Part shown: positions 31,853-41,240 of the stretch, piece after piece
Numbering within the stretch: position 1 is the first letter of the stretch
Layout: each line of letters starts with the position of its first letter
Source: Avichristensenella sp031549905
GTDB taxonomy: Bacteria > Bacillota > Clostridia > Christensenellales > Aristaeellaceae
Length of the DNA stretch: 64,000 nucleotides
Reading direction: 5' to 3'
Assembly: GCA_031549905.1 (NCBI GenBank)
Contig: JAVBPC010000036.1
Location: 1-64,000 of the forward strand
The notes under the pieces: model-generated
Seen by the model: only the letters and a program-made list of their open reading frames with translations
Databases searched by the model: none
What the model was told of the DNA's origin: nothing
Position numbers and translations under genes: made by a program

Positions 31853-34774
31853 GTGAAAAGCGTATCGCGTTGCCGGCATATAGCCGCCTTGTTTCTTGCA
31901 TTATGCCTGCTGCCATGGGGGTTTTCTTCGGCCGCCTTCGCGGTTTCGGAAATAGACGGGGAAGAAATCACATACTACCTGCAAATTCCGGGGATCACCG
32001 AAGACGAGATCGATGCCATAGAGGCAATCAGGACGCAGTACCCTTCTTTCCGCTATGCCATGAACCCCAGCACCGAAGCCTTTCTGGATGAAAACGGCAA
32101 GGTCGCGGGCTTTTCCGCCCTGTTTGCCGATCTGCTGTCTCAGCTGTTCGATATCCCTGTAACGGTAGATCTGCTGGAATGGGATTGGCTGATTGAGGGG
32201 CTGAACAGCCTTGAAGTTTCGTTCTCGGGGGAAGTAACATCAACCCCCGACCGCCTTCAATATTATTACATGACCGATGCCATCGCCGAGCGGCCTATTA
32301 AGGTGTTTTACCGCGAAAAGAACGAGCAGGAGCGCCGGATTACAGGGGAACAGCAATACCGGTACGGTTTCCTGGAAGGCGTCACCACGGAAGAGGCAGT
32401 ACGCCGCGTATCGGAGGTTTCGTTTGAAACCGTATACATCTCCACCTATGCCCAGGCCGCTGAAATGCTTCGCACCGGCGAACTGGATGCTTTCTTTGAT
32501 GAAGGCCCCAGCGAGGCCGCGTTTGAAACCTATACCTTCATACAGGCAGAAGATTACTTCCCCCTGATCTACTCCCCTGTTTCACTGACCACCGCCGACC
32601 CCGCGCTCGCCCCCATCATCAGCGTGATGAACAAGTACCTGGCGGCGGGCGGGATCATCCATCTGATTGAGCTATACCAGCAGGGCGCTTTCCAATATCA
32701 GAAGCATAAACTGCGCATACAGCTGACCCAGGATGAAATGGCCTATATCGTGAACATGCAAAAGCGCGTGCAGCATGTCTATTACGCCGCGGAGTACGAC
32801 AACTACCCCACCAGCTTTTACAACACAAAAGAGGGCGAGTTCCAGGGGATTGCCATCGACATATTGGATGCCATCGGCGAACTGCTGAATCTGACATTTG
32901 AACCCCTGAACGATCCCGGTACGGAATGGGAAACGCTGCTTAGCATGCTGGAAGACGGCCGCGCCGCGATGATCACGGAACTGGTGCGCACCGAGGCGCG
33001 CGAGGGGCACTTCCTATGGCCGAATACCGCGTACGCTACGGATTCCTACGCGCTGATCTCCAAGGCGGAAACCGCGGATATCAGCGTAAGCGAGGTCATG
33101 TACGCGAAAGTCGGCCTGATCGACAGCAGCGCGTACGCCGAACTGTTTGAGGAATGGTTCCCGGACAACGCCAACACCGTCTATTACCCTTCCACCGATA
33201 CCGCGTTCGATGCGCTGGCAAAAGGTCAGGTGGATTTCGTGATGGCCACGCAGAATGCGCTGCTCAGCCTCACCAACTACCTGGAACAGCCGGGATACAA
33301 GGCGAATATCGTGTTCGGCCGCACGTACGATTCGGTGTTTGGCTTTAACAGGGACCAGGCGCTGCTGTGCTCCATCATCAGTAAAGCGCTGCCCCTGGTG
33401 GATACCGCGCGCATTTCCGACCGGTGGACGCACCGTGTCTTCGATTACCAGGGAAACCTTGCAAAGGCGCAGGTACCCATATTGATTGGTTCCGCGGCAG
33501 TGCTGGCGATTGGGTTTATTTTCGTAATCTTCCTGCTGCTGCGCATCCGCCAGATGAACAACAACCTAACCGAAACAGTTCGCCAGCGCACGCGCGAACT
33601 GGAAGTGCAGACCGAAGCCGCGCAGGTAGCCAACCACGCAAAGTCCGATTTTCTGGCCCGGATGAGCCACGAAATCCGTACGCCGCTCAATGTCATCATG
33701 GGGATGGCCAGGATCGCGGCGCAATCCATCGGCCAACCGGATAAAGCGCTGAAGTCGATTGGCGAGATCGAAACCGCGTCGGGTCACCTGCTCAATATCG
33801 TGAACGATGTGCTGGATATGTCCAAAATAGAATCCGGCAAGTTTGATATTGCGGATGAACCCTTCCTGCTGCGCTCCGCACTGGATGAGGTGGCGCTGAT
33901 GATAACCCAGCGCACGCGGGATAAGCAAATCATGTTCTTCTCCGGCCATCAGGCACTGCCCAGCCTGTGCGTGCGCGGCGATAAGCTGCGCCTGAAACAG
34001 GTGATTATCAACCTGCTGGGCAACGCGGTGAAGTTCACGCCGAAGCTTGGCATTATCCGTTTCCTTGTCCATGCAGTGAAGGAAACGGACACGCATGTCA
34101 CGGTGGCGTTCTCCGTGGAAGATACCGGCATCGGCATGAGCGAAGAGCAGATATCCCACCTGTTCACACCCTTCGAGCAGACGGATGCAAGCATCGCAGT
34201 CCGCTTTGGGGGCACGGGGCTTGGCCTTTCCATCAGCCAAAGCCTGGTAAAGCAGATGGGCGGCCTGATTACGGTAAAAAGTGAGCAGGGCCATGGCAGC
34301 ACGTTCAGCTTTACTTTGACCTTTGAAAAGGCCGACAGCGCCGAGGCGGATGCCGGCGCGGGATCAGTCGATACCCCAAACCTTACAGGCAAGCGCATCC
34401 TGGTGGTGGAAGATGTGGAACTGAACCGGATGATCCTTTCGGAACTGCTGGCGGAAACAGGCGTGGATATCGAAGAGGCCGAAGACGGGCAGCAGGCGCT
34501 GGAAATGTTTGAAAAGTCGCCGCCCGACTGGTATCAGCTTGTGTTCATGGATGTGCAGATGCCCCGCATGGGCGGCTATGAATCAACCGCCGCGATCCGG
34601 CAGCTTGACCGCGCGGACGCGCGCACCGTGCCCATCCTCGCGATGACCGCCAATGCATACCGCGAAGATGTGGAAAAGGCAATGGCCTGCGGGATGAACG
34701 GGCACCTTTCCAAGCCCGTGGATATTGACGCGGTAATGCGCGTGCTGTCATCTTATTTGGAGGATGTGCCATGA
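31853..34774 (+). CDS. Hybrid histidine kinase with two periplasmic-binding (SBP_bac_3) sensor domains
   Basis: A 973-residue protein. A GTG start at 31853 was chosen: GGGAGGAG sits 4 nt ahead and a signal peptide (ending AAFAVS) starts there. Order: two tandem type 3 solute-binding-like domains (about 35-275 and 280-525; ITEDEIDAIEAIRTQYPSF, TQDEMAYIVNMQKRVQHVYY), one membrane helix (about 545-567), HisKA (SDFLARMSHEIRTPLN, phospho-His), HATPase (N-box LLGNAVKFTP, G1 DTGIGM, G2 GGTGLGLS) and a C-terminal receiver (VFMDVQMP, phospho-Asp). This is the EvgS/BvgS architecture. The ligand is unknown. It overlaps the URO-D gene by 4 nt. No separate response regulator is nearby. Confidence 0.93.
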   Translation: MKSVSRCRHIAALFLALCLLPWGFSSAAFAVSEIDGEEITYYLQIPGITEDEIDAIEAIRTQYPSFRYAMNPSTEAFLDENGKVAGFSALFADLLSQLFDIPVTVDLLEWDWLIEGLNSLEVSFSGEVTSTPDRLQYYYMTDAIAERPIKVFYREKNEQERRITGEQQYRYGFLEGVTTEEAVRRVSEVSFETVYISTYAQAAEMLRTGELDAFFDEGPSEAAFETYTFIQAEDYFPLIYSPVSLTTADPALAPIISVMNKYLAAGGIIHLIELYQQGAFQYQKHKLRIQLTQDEMAYIVNMQKRVQHVYYAAEYDNYPTSFYNTKEGEFQGIAIDILDAIGELLNLTFEPLNDPGTEWETLLSMLEDGRAAMITELVRTEAREGHFLWPNTAYATDSYALISKAETADISVSEVMYAKVGLIDSSAYAELFEEWFPDNANTVYYPSTDTAFDALAKGQVDFVMATQNALLSLTNYLEQPGYKANIVFGRTYDSVFGFNRDQALLCSIISKALPLVDTARISDRWTHRVFDYQGNLAKAQVPILIGSAAVLAIGFIFVIFLLLRIRQMNNNLTETVRQRTRELEVQTEAAQVANHAKSDFLARMSHEIRTPLNVIMGMARIAAQSIGQPDKALKSIGEIETASGHLLNIVNDVLDMSKIESGKFDIADEPFLLRSALDEVALMITQRTRDKQIMFFSGHQALPSLCVRGDKLRLKQVIINLLGNAVKFTPKLGIIRFLVHAVKETDTHVTVAFSVEDTGIGMSEEQISHLFTPFEQTDASIAVRFGGTGLGLSISQSLVKQMGGLITVKSEQGHGSTFSFTLTFEKADSAEADAGAGSVDTPNLTGKRILVVEDVELNRMILSELLAETGVDIEEAEDGQQALEMFEKSPPDWYQLVFMDVQMPRMGGYESTAAIRQLDRADARTVPILAMTANAYREDVEKAMACGMNGHLSKPVDIDAVMRVLSSYLEDVP

Positions 34775-35790
34775 CAAGCCGTGAGCTGGTATACAAAACC
34801 CTGGCGTTCCAGAACACCGACGGACGCGTTCCCCGGCAGCTTTGGTGGCTGCCCTGGGCGGCCATCCACCATAAAGAGGCGCTTGACCGGCTGATCGACG
34901 ATTTCATCTGGGATTTTGACGGCCCACCCGTGCACCTCCGCGTGAACCCCGTAACGCACGGCGACGCGTACGCCCCCGGCCTTTTCACGGATGAATGGAA
35001 CTGCACCTTCACCAATATACAGCCGGGCGTGATCGGCGAAGTTAAAACCCCGCCCGTGCAGGATGAAGACTGGGCCGATGTGGATAACGTGCATATCCCA
35101 GATGAACTGCTGACCTTTGACAGGGATGCCGTCAACCGCCACTGCGGCAAAAGCGACAAGTTCAACATCGCCGGCTGCTGCCCCAGGCCCTTTGAAAGGC
35201 TGCAGTTCGTGCGCGGCAGCGAAAATACATACATCGATCTGTTGGAGCAGCCGCCCCGCATGATGGCCTTCCTGGATAGGATGCACCAGCACCACTGTGA
35301 ACTTCTGGAAGCGTGGGCAAAAACCGATGTGGACGCGCTGAACTTCATGGATGACTGGGGCAGCCAGAACGCGCTGCTGATCGATCCGGTGCTGTGGGTC
35401 CGGTTGTTCAAGCCCATGTACCGCGACTTCATCAATATCGCCAAGGCGCACGGCAAAAAAACATTCATGCACTCAGATGGAAACACTTTAGCCATCCTGC
35501 CCCACCTGATAGAATTGGGGCTGGACGCGATCAACACGCAGATTTTTTGCATCGGCGTAGAGAAGTTAAAACCCTTCAAAGGGAAGCTTACATTCTGGGG
35601 GGAAATGGACCGGCAGCATATATTGCCTAGTGGCACAAAAAAAGATGTGGATACCGCGGTGGATTTAGTGTATGATGTCTTATGGAATCATGGCGGCGTG
35701 ATCGCGCAGTGCGAGTTCGGACCGGCCGCCAACCCGGATAATGTGCGCCGCCTATACGAACGCTTTAATGAAAAAGGTGCGCAAGCATAA
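34771..35790 (+). CDS. Uroporphyrinogen decarboxylase (URO-D) family protein, probable methyltransferase-like
   Basis: A 339-residue URO-D-fold protein. Features are LVYKTLAFQNTDGRVPRQLW at the N-terminus, MDDWGSQNALLIDPVLW, and KAHGKKTFMHSDGNTLAILP followed by LIELGLDAINTQ. The HSDG segment replaces the zinc-binding HxCG of MtaA/MtbA corrinoid methyltransferases, and the Arg/Asp active site of true HemE is not evident. It belongs to the large uncharacterised clostridial branch, not to haem synthesis. No corrinoid protein gene is adjacent. The ATG overlaps the stop of the first kinase gene, and the second kinase follows 17 nt later, so all three are one operon. Confidence 0.82.
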   Translation: MTSRELVYKTLAFQNTDGRVPRQLWWLPWAAIHHKEALDRLIDDFIWDFDGPPVHLRVNPVTHGDAYAPGLFTDEWNCTFTNIQPGVIGEVKTPPVQDEDWADVDNVHIPDELLTFDRDAVNRHCGKSDKFNIAGCCPRPFERLQFVRGSENTYIDLLEQPPRMMAFLDRMHQHHCELLEAWAKTDVDALNFMDDWGSQNALLIDPVLWVRLFKPMYRDFINIAKAHGKKTFMHSDGNTLAILPHLIELGLDAINTQIFCIGVEKLKPFKGKLTFWGEMDRQHILPSGTKKDVDTAVDLVYDVLWNHGGVIAQCEFGPAANPDNVRRLYERFNEKGAQA

Positions 35791-35807
35791 AGAATCGGGG
35801 GATCTTC

Positions 35808-38800
35808 ATGCAAAGAAAAAAAGCCACACGATCCATGCGATGGGTCGTTCTGGTCGTATCCGGCGCAATCCTCGTTCTGTTTATTGCCGCGTTTTTTACG
35901 ATTGTACGCACATCAATGACGGCAATGCTGCTGCGCTCTGAAAACGTATACATCGAAAACCAGATGGCCGTGGTGCAGGGCGTGCTCAAAGACCGCGAAA
36001 ATGAGTTGCTGATCACGGCGCTGGATATCGCCAACTGGGAAGAAACCATCCAGTTCATCAAGGGCAACCGCCCAAATTACGTCAGCGAAAACTGGCCCGG
36101 CATGGGCATTCTGTTTTCATCCCGCGCGGATCTGGTTATCATCAAGGACCGAAACGGCAAAGACTGTTATGTCGAGTATGTCGACCAGATGCACAGCAAA
36201 GCGCTGTCGCTGCCGGAGGGGCTCAGCGAATACCTGAGCGTTGTGGCCCGTGAGGCCGTGAACAAGTATACGCCGGTAACGGTGGAAGATGTCTATAACG
36301 GCGCGCCGTACGGCAAAGCGGGCATTTTGCTCTACCAGGGCACGGCGTTTGATGTGCGGGTGCTGCCCGTGGCGCTGCTGGGCACTGAAGACGAGCCCGT
36401 GGGCACGGTGATCTTTGCCAACCTCATGGATGATGAACACCTGCGCTATATCACCCACTATGACGACACGGCATTTGAAGTGCTGGACAGGCTGAGCGTA
36501 TCCCAGAGCACGCCGTCAATCGATGTGAAGACGGGCGACACGGTGTCGGCGATGCTTCCGCTGACGGATATGTTCGGCAACCCCGCGCAGCTGCGCATGA
36601 CGATGGGGCGCACACTGTATACGGAAGGGCAGCGCATCATCATGCTGGCGGTGCTGCTGATGATCGCGGCGGTATGCCTGCTGGTAACGGTGCTGTATCT
36701 GCTTATCTCGCGCTACGCGATTCGGCCCGTGGAGCGGCTCAGCAAGGCCCTTGCGCGCGCCTCCGCTGCGGACGGAATCGACACCACCGGACTGACAAGC
36801 ACCCGCGAAATGCTGATGCTGTGCACCTCCGTGGGCGATATGCTGCACCGGCTGAAACTGACGATGCGCCAGGCGGAGGCAAGCAGCGTTTCGCTGAATG
36901 TGCTTACCACCATCCTAAACGGAATCGATGCCTTCCTATATGTTACGGACGCCAATACGGACAGAATCCTTTTCATCAATGACCGCATGCGCGAGCATTA
37001 CGGCCTTTCCCCCGATGTCATCGGCGAAAAGTGCTGGAAGGTGCTGCAGCAGGGCATTGATGACCGGTGCGATTTCTGCCCCATGCGCCGCCTGCAGGAT
37101 CACCCGGATGAGATCATCGTGTGGGAGGAGCACAGCACCGTTACCGGCCGGTTCTACCGCAATACCGACTGCCTGATCCAATGGACCGGCGGCGGCACAG
37201 CGCACCTGCAGCACAGCGTGGATATCACGGAGCTGAAAGAGGCGCAATCGAACCTGAAGCGCCGCCTGGAGCAGCAGGAACTGATGAGCGCGATCTCGCA
37301 GAACTTTATCTCTACGGCGGATATACCCCAGCTGATCATGCGGGCGCTGAGCATGGCGGGCGAATTCATGGCGCTGACAAATGTGGTGTTGGCGAAGTTT
37401 GACCCGACCGCCCGGCTGGTCATGCCAGTGGAAGAATGGTGCCAGTCAGGGGCGCGCAGTTGGCCCAAGGAAATTGCCGTACCGCTGCGCGAAGGTTGGA
37501 TATGGCACGATGCGTTCGTTGCGCAAAGCCGCCCCTACCTGACCCAGGATGAACCGATGACCGAAGAAGAGCGTGCGGTGTACGGCCAAATGAGCATCTG
37601 CTCCTATCTGGATGTGCCGGTATATGTGGGCGGGCAATTCTGGGGCGTGCTAAGCTTTGTGGAAGCGAACGCCACCAGGGTGTGGACCGATAGCGACGCG
37701 CAGCTGGCGCGGCTGATTTCCAACGTCATCGCGGGCGTCATCCTGCGCGACATCACCGAAGCGGACCTGCTGCGCATGTCCTCCATTGTCAACACATCCA
37801 GGAACTTCATTGTGTACATCCCCTCGTGGGATAAATTCGCATACGCAAACCAAGGCGCCGCGGAAATCACCGGCTACACTGTGGATGAGCTGCTCGCGGG
37901 CGGGCTAAACCTGCTGCTCTCCCCCGATGATCTGCGCCGCGTGCGCGATGACTACCTGCCCGCCTTCCCGGATGCGCGCCATCTGCAGGTTGAGATTCCC
38001 ATTCGCCGCAAAGACGGCGAGGAGCGCATTCTGTCCGTTTCCGTGTTCAGCCTGAACACCGCCACGCAGAACTTTGGCGTGATCGCCTCGGATATCACCG
38101 AAAAGCGGCGGCTGGAACAGGAACTGGTCAAAGCGAAGGAGCAGGCGGAATCCGCAAGCCGCGCGAAGAGCGATTTCCTGTCCAGCATGAGCCATGAAAT
38201 GCGCACGCCCATGAATGCGATCATTGGCATGACGAACATCGCCAAATCTTCGAATGATCCCGAGAAAAAAGAGTACTGCCTGGATAAGATCGAGGGCGCT
38301 TCGCAGCACCTGCTGGGCATCATCAACGACATCCTGGATATGTCCAAAATCGAGGCGAACAAGTTCGAGCTGTCCCTTTCGGCGTTTTCATTTGATCAGA
38401 TGCTTCGGCGCGTGGTCAGCGTAATTAACTTCCGTGTGGAGGAAAAATCGCAAACGTTCAAGGTGCAACTGGAGCCGGACCTGCCGGAGTTCATCCGCGC
38501 CGATGAGCAGCGGCTGGCGCAGGTGGTGACGAACCTGCTGTCCAACGCGATCAAGTTCACGCCGGATGGCGGAGAGATCAACCTGACGGCCTCGGTGGCG
38601 CAGCGACGGGGAGGCACCCTGACGCTGCAAGTCTCCGTTGGCGACACGGGCATCGGCATCAGCCGGGAGCAGCAGGCAAAGCTGTTCCGCTCCTTCGCGC
38701 AGGCGGATAACGGCATTTCGCGCAGGTTTGGCGGAACGGGCCTTGGGCTTGCGATTTCCAAACGCATTGTGGAGATGATGGACGGACACATCCGGGTGGA

Positions 38801-39302
38801 ATCGGAGCCGAACCGGGGATCGGTTTTCACTTTCGATGTAACGGTGGAAGAGGTGGACAGCCTGGGTCAGGTGCAGCCTGCCGTAGAGGCGGCGGATGCG
38901 CCAAGGCCCACGCAAGGACGCTATACGGGCAAGCGGGTGCTGCTGGTGGAGGATGTGGAGATCAACCGCGAGATCGTCATCACCCTGCTGGAAGACACGG
39001 GCGTGGCCATCGATTGCGCCGAAAACGGGCTTGCCGCCGTCACAATGTTTGCGGACGCGCCGGATGCATATGACATGATCTTCATGGATATCCACATGCC
39101 CGAAATGGACGGCTACGAGGCGACGCGCCGCATCCGCGCCATGGATGTGGACAGAGCGAAAACGGTGCCGATCGTAGCGATGACGGCCAACGTGTTCCGC
39201 GAAGATGTGGAACGTTGTCTGGCGGCGGGCATGAACGGGCATTTGGGGAAACCGATTGACATGGGTGATCTGTTTGCGCGGCTGGAGACGTATTTGGGAT
39301 AA
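35808..39302 (+). CDS. Hybrid histidine kinase with CHASE4-like, HAMP, PAS, GAF and receiver domains
   Basis: A 1,164-residue protein. The ATG follows GGGGGATCTTC. Two membrane helices (about 12-32 and 280-303) bracket an extracellular CHASE4-like domain (ALDIANWEETIQFIKGN). Then HAMP (YAIRPVERLSKALARAS), PAS (LNGIDAFLYVTDANTDRILF, with a Cys pair CDFCPMRR), GAF (about 490-650), a second PAS (about 660-765), HisKA (SDFLSSMSHEMRTPMNA), HATPase (LLSNAIKFTP, DTGIGIS, GGTGLGLAIS) and a receiver (IFMDIHMPEMDGYEA). The C-terminal half is clearly paralogous to the first kinase of the operon. What it senses is unknown. It is the last gene of the kinase/URO-D operon. Confidence 0.93.
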   Translation: MQRKKATRSMRWVVLVVSGAILVLFIAAFFTIVRTSMTAMLLRSENVYIENQMAVVQGVLKDRENELLITALDIANWEETIQFIKGNRPNYVSENWPGMGILFSSRADLVIIKDRNGKDCYVEYVDQMHSKALSLPEGLSEYLSVVAREAVNKYTPVTVEDVYNGAPYGKAGILLYQGTAFDVRVLPVALLGTEDEPVGTVIFANLMDDEHLRYITHYDDTAFEVLDRLSVSQSTPSIDVKTGDTVSAMLPLTDMFGNPAQLRMTMGRTLYTEGQRIIMLAVLLMIAAVCLLVTVLYLLISRYAIRPVERLSKALARASAADGIDTTGLTSTREMLMLCTSVGDMLHRLKLTMRQAEASSVSLNVLTTILNGIDAFLYVTDANTDRILFINDRMREHYGLSPDVIGEKCWKVLQQGIDDRCDFCPMRRLQDHPDEIIVWEEHSTVTGRFYRNTDCLIQWTGGGTAHLQHSVDITELKEAQSNLKRRLEQQELMSAISQNFISTADIPQLIMRALSMAGEFMALTNVVLAKFDPTARLVMPVEEWCQSGARSWPKEIAVPLREGWIWHDAFVAQSRPYLTQDEPMTEEERAVYGQMSICSYLDVPVYVGGQFWGVLSFVEANATRVWTDSDAQLARLISNVIAGVILRDITEADLLRMSSIVNTSRNFIVYIPSWDKFAYANQGAAEITGYTVDELLAGGLNLLLSPDDLRRVRDDYLPAFPDARHLQVEIPIRRKDGEERILSVSVFSLNTATQNFGVIASDITEKRRLEQELVKAKEQAESASRAKSDFLSSMSHEMRTPMNAIIGMTNIAKSSNDPEKKEYCLDKIEGASQHLLGIINDILDMSKIEANKFELSLSAFSFDQMLRRVVSVINFRVEEKSQTFKVQLEPDLPEFIRADEQRLAQVVTNLLSNAIKFTPDGGEINLTASVAQRRGGTLTLQVSVGDTGIGISREQQAKLFRSFAQADNGISRRFGGTGLGLAISKRIVEMMDGHIRVESEPNRGSVFTFDVTVEEVDSLGQVQPAVEAADAPRPTQGRYTGKRVLLVEDVEINREIVITLLEDTGVAIDCAENGLAAVTMFADAPDAYDMIFMDIHMPEMDGYEATRRIRAMDVDRAKTVPIVAMTANVFREDVERCLAAGMNGHLGKPIDMGDLFARLETYLG

Positions 39303-39303
39303 A

Positions 39304-39355
39304 AGAAAGGGGTTTTCGCAAAACCTCTATATGGCAAGTATCTATCAACTCGCGC
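39304..39355 (+). repeat. Degenerate double-hairpin repeat after the second kinase
   Basis: AAGGGGTTTTCGCAAAACCTC, TATATGGC, then ACTCGCGC. It resembles the double-hairpin element but the second stem is decayed. It is not upstream of a gene here. Confidence 0.4.
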
Positions 39356-39363
39356 AGTAGCGG

Positions 39364-39393
39364 AAGGGACTGCCCGTAATTGGGCAGTCCCTT
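39364..39393. terminator. Bidirectional terminator after the kinase operon
   Basis: AAGGGACTGCCC - GTAATT - GGGCAGTCCCTT with T-rich flank TTGTCTATT. It serves the plus-strand kinase operon and, in the other direction, the MazG-like gene that ends at 39396. Confidence 0.85.
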
Positions 39394-39395
39394 GT

Positions 39396-39716
39396 CTATT
39401 CTGTGGGCAGTAATGAATCGGCATGGTTTCGGTGATACTTCTCATCATTCAGCTTTTCTTTGATATATGCCCATTTCTCAACGTCAACATCATAGCAGTT
39501 CGCAATCGCAAGGGCGTAGTAGATAACGTCGTAGATTTCTTCTTCTATCGTACCTTTGAGAGTGGTTTCCGTCGCCGGCGTTGCGTTTTTGCGCATCGCG
39601 CGGGAAAGCTCGCCCGCTTCCTCCGCCAGCTTCAAAAAGTATAGCTGCCGTAATTCAGGGTTGTGATCCTGCTCTCTGATGTATGCCTGTAGGCGTGAAA
39701 TCGATAGGCCAGGCAA
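39396..39716 (-). CDS. MazG-like nucleotide pyrophosphohydrolase family protein
   Basis: A 106-residue protein of the all-alpha NTP pyrophosphatase (MazG/dUTPase-2) superfamily. The metal-binding pattern E-E-x2-E...E-E-x2-D-x3-Y is present: KLAEEAGELSRAMRK and EEEIYDVIYYALAIANCY. It is expected to cleave NTPs to NMP and pyrophosphate. The start is uncertain: a TTG at 39716 is 8 nt from GGAGG, and a TTG at 39722 is only 2 nt from it; no ATG fits. It lies 15 nt downstream of the Gfo/Idh/MocA gene on the same strand. Confidence 0.82.
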   Translation of the reverse strand: MPGLSISRLQAYIREQDHNPELRQLYFLKLAEEAGELSRAMRKNATPATETTLKGTIEEEIYDVIYYALAIANCYDVDVEKWAYIKEKLNDEKYHRNHADSLLPTE

Positions 39717-39731
39717 AGCCAAAACCTCCTG

Positions 39732-40694
39732 TCATTGCCGCAGCTTGGCGGCGGCTTCATCCAAAATATGCATAACGGTGCGCGTGTAGGCATGGGATAC
39801 CACCGTGCTTTCCTTCTTGCCCGCGCGCTCCATATCCATGAAGTGGTTGAACTCATGGTAGAATGCTTCGCCGATCTTCTCAGGCTGATAGGTTTCTTCG
39901 CCATCTTCGGTGATCAGGCGGACGGCATCCGGGTTCCAGAACCTTTTCAGGTAGATGCGGCCCGTTTCGCCGTAGATCCACGCGTCATGCGGGGTGCTCA
40001 CTTCAATGGCGGAGAACAGGCGGGCGATCGCGCCGCTTTGGTAGCGCAGCGTCAACGCACACTGCGCATCCACGCCGGCTTCGGTGAATGTGCCCACGGC
40101 CTCCATCCTTTCGGGCGCCATGCCAAACAGCGTCTGCGCCATTGCCACGGTATACACGCCTACATCCAGCAGCGCGCCGCCGCCCATTGCCGGCTGATGA
40201 ATGCGCGCCACGGAAGGGTTGACACGCCCGGCAAAATCGGCGGTCAGGGACAGCACGCGGCCTATGCGGCCTTCCCGCGCCCACTGCACGGCCTTCTCCA
40301 CGCACGGATTGAACCGCGTCCACATGCCTTCCATCAGCAGCAGGTTTTTTTGCTCCGCCATATCGATCATCTCGTCGGCCTCGGACAGACTTAGCGCAAA
40401 GGGCTTTTCGCACAGCACGGGGAAGCCGTGTTGAAGCGCCGCCAGTGTGTGCGCCCTGTGCAGATGGTTGGGCGTGGCGACGTACACAGCGCGCACGCCG
40501 GGATCGCGAAACGCCTGTTCCAGGTCGTCATACGCCCGCGCGCCGTGTTCTTTTGCCAGGGCGCGTGCCGTATCGCCCCGGCCGGAACAGATCGCGGCCA
40601 GATACCCGCCGCGCGTGCGCGCCAAATCGGGCAGAACGCGCCTGGCGATGCTGCCCGCGCCAATAAACAGCCAACCAAAGTCCTTGTCTTGCAT
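39732..40694 (-). CDS. Gfo/Idh/MocA family NAD(P)-dependent oxidoreductase
   Basis: A 320-residue enzyme with an N-terminal Rossmann fold (FGWLFIGAGSIARRVLPDLA), the family motif LCEKPFALSLSEADEM (E-K-P, with the catalytic/NAD-contacting Lys), and the C-terminal alpha/beta domain with GGGALLDVGVYTVAMAQTLF. Members oxidise sugars, cyclitols or dihydrodiols; the substrate cannot be named. The ATG at 40694 follows CCAAGGAGGC. A TATACT box lies upstream at 40763-40768 on the minus strand with a poor -35 (TTCCAA). Confidence 0.92.
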   Translation of the reverse strand: MQDKDFGWLFIGAGSIARRVLPDLARTRGGYLAAICSGRGDTARALAKEHGARAYDDLEQAFRDPGVRAVYVATPNHLHRAHTLAALQHGFPVLCEKPFALSLSEADEMIDMAEQKNLLLMEGMWTRFNPCVEKAVQWAREGRIGRVLSLTADFAGRVNPSVARIHQPAMGGGALLDVGVYTVAMAQTLFGMAPERMEAVGTFTEAGVDAQCALTLRYQSGAIARLFSAIEVSTPHDAWIYGETGRIYLKRFWNPDAVRLITEDGEETYQPEKIGEAFYHEFNHFMDMERAGKKESTVVSHAYTRTVMHILDEAAAKLRQ

Positions 40695-40808
40695 AGGGTG
40701 CCTCCTTGGGATCGTATCGCGGCAGGCGCACAAACTTCTCCCGTGCGTTTGCCACGGAGGTTAGTATACCATATCTCCACAGTTTTTGGAAATCAGCGCG
40801 ATTTCCCC

Positions 40809-40837
40809 TTGACAAACGAACGCTCGTCGGCTATGAT
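40809..40837 (+). promoter_or_regulatory. Promoter of the plus-strand tRNA cluster
   Basis: TTGACA, 17-nt spacer, TATGAT, 41 nt upstream of tRNA-Val. Confidence 0.8.
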
Positions 40838-40878
40838 ATACCACGTCGCCGCGCACGCGGCATTTTCGCTCCAGGTTA

Positions 40879-40954
40879 GGGAGCATAGCTCAGCTGGGAG
40901 AGCATCTGCCTTACAAGCAGAGGGTCACAGGTTCGAGCCCTGTTGTTCCCACCA
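40879..40954 (+). tRNA. tRNA-Val (anticodon TAC)
   Basis: 76 nt with encoded CCA. Acceptor GGGAGCA/TGTTCCC; anticodon stem-loop TCTGC-CTTACAA-GCAGA; T-loop GTTCGAGCC. First gene of a five-tRNA cluster. Confidence 0.97.
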
Positions 40955-40958
40955 TTAC

Positions 40959-41035
40959 GGCCCGGTAGTTCAGTTGGTTAGAATGCCAGCCTGTCACGCT
41001 GGAGGTCGAGGGTTCGAGCCCCTTCCGGGTCGCCA
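40959..41035 (+). tRNA. tRNA-Asp (anticodon GTC)
   Basis: 77 nt with encoded CCA. Acceptor GGCCCGG/CCGGGTC; anticodon stem-loop CCAGC-CTGTCAC-GCTGG. Confidence 0.97.
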
Positions 41036-41039
41036 TTGT

Positions 41040-41115
41040 GCCTTGGTAGCTCAGTCGGTAGAGCAGTAGACTGAAAATCTACGTGTCGGTGGTTCAATTC
41101 CGCCCCAAGGCACCA
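41040..41115 (+). tRNA. tRNA-Phe (anticodon GAA)
   Basis: 76 nt with encoded CCA. Acceptor GCCTTGG/CCAAGGC; anticodon stem-loop GTAGA-CTGAAAA-TCTAC. Confidence 0.97.
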
Positions 41116-41122
41116 GGAATAT

Positions 41123-41197
41123 GCGGTAGTAGCTCAGTGGTAGAGTGCCACCTTGCCAAGGTGGATGTCGCGAGTCCGAATCTCGTCTACCGCTCCA
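41123..41197 (+). tRNA. tRNA-Gly (anticodon GCC), copy 2
   Basis: 75 nt with encoded CCA, identical to the tRNA at 22690-22764. Anticodon stem-loop CCACC-TTGCCAA-GGTGG. Confidence 0.97.
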
Positions 41198-41207
41198 AAC
41201 GGGGCAC

Positions 41208-41238
41208 TGGGGAGGCGAAAAGCCTCCCCAACGTTTTT
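41208..41238 (+). terminator. Hairpin terminator between tRNA-Gly and tRNA-Cys
   Basis: TGGGGAGGC - GAAAA - GCCTCCCCA - ACG - TTTTT: a strong intrinsic terminator. tRNA-Cys follows at once, so it must depend on readthrough or a hidden promoter. Confidence 0.75.
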
Positions 41239-41240
41239 CT

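Noticed and set aside
34771..35790. HemE (true uroporphyrinogen decarboxylase)
   Set aside because: Haem-pathway residues are not evident and no haem genes are nearby; the context is a signalling operon.
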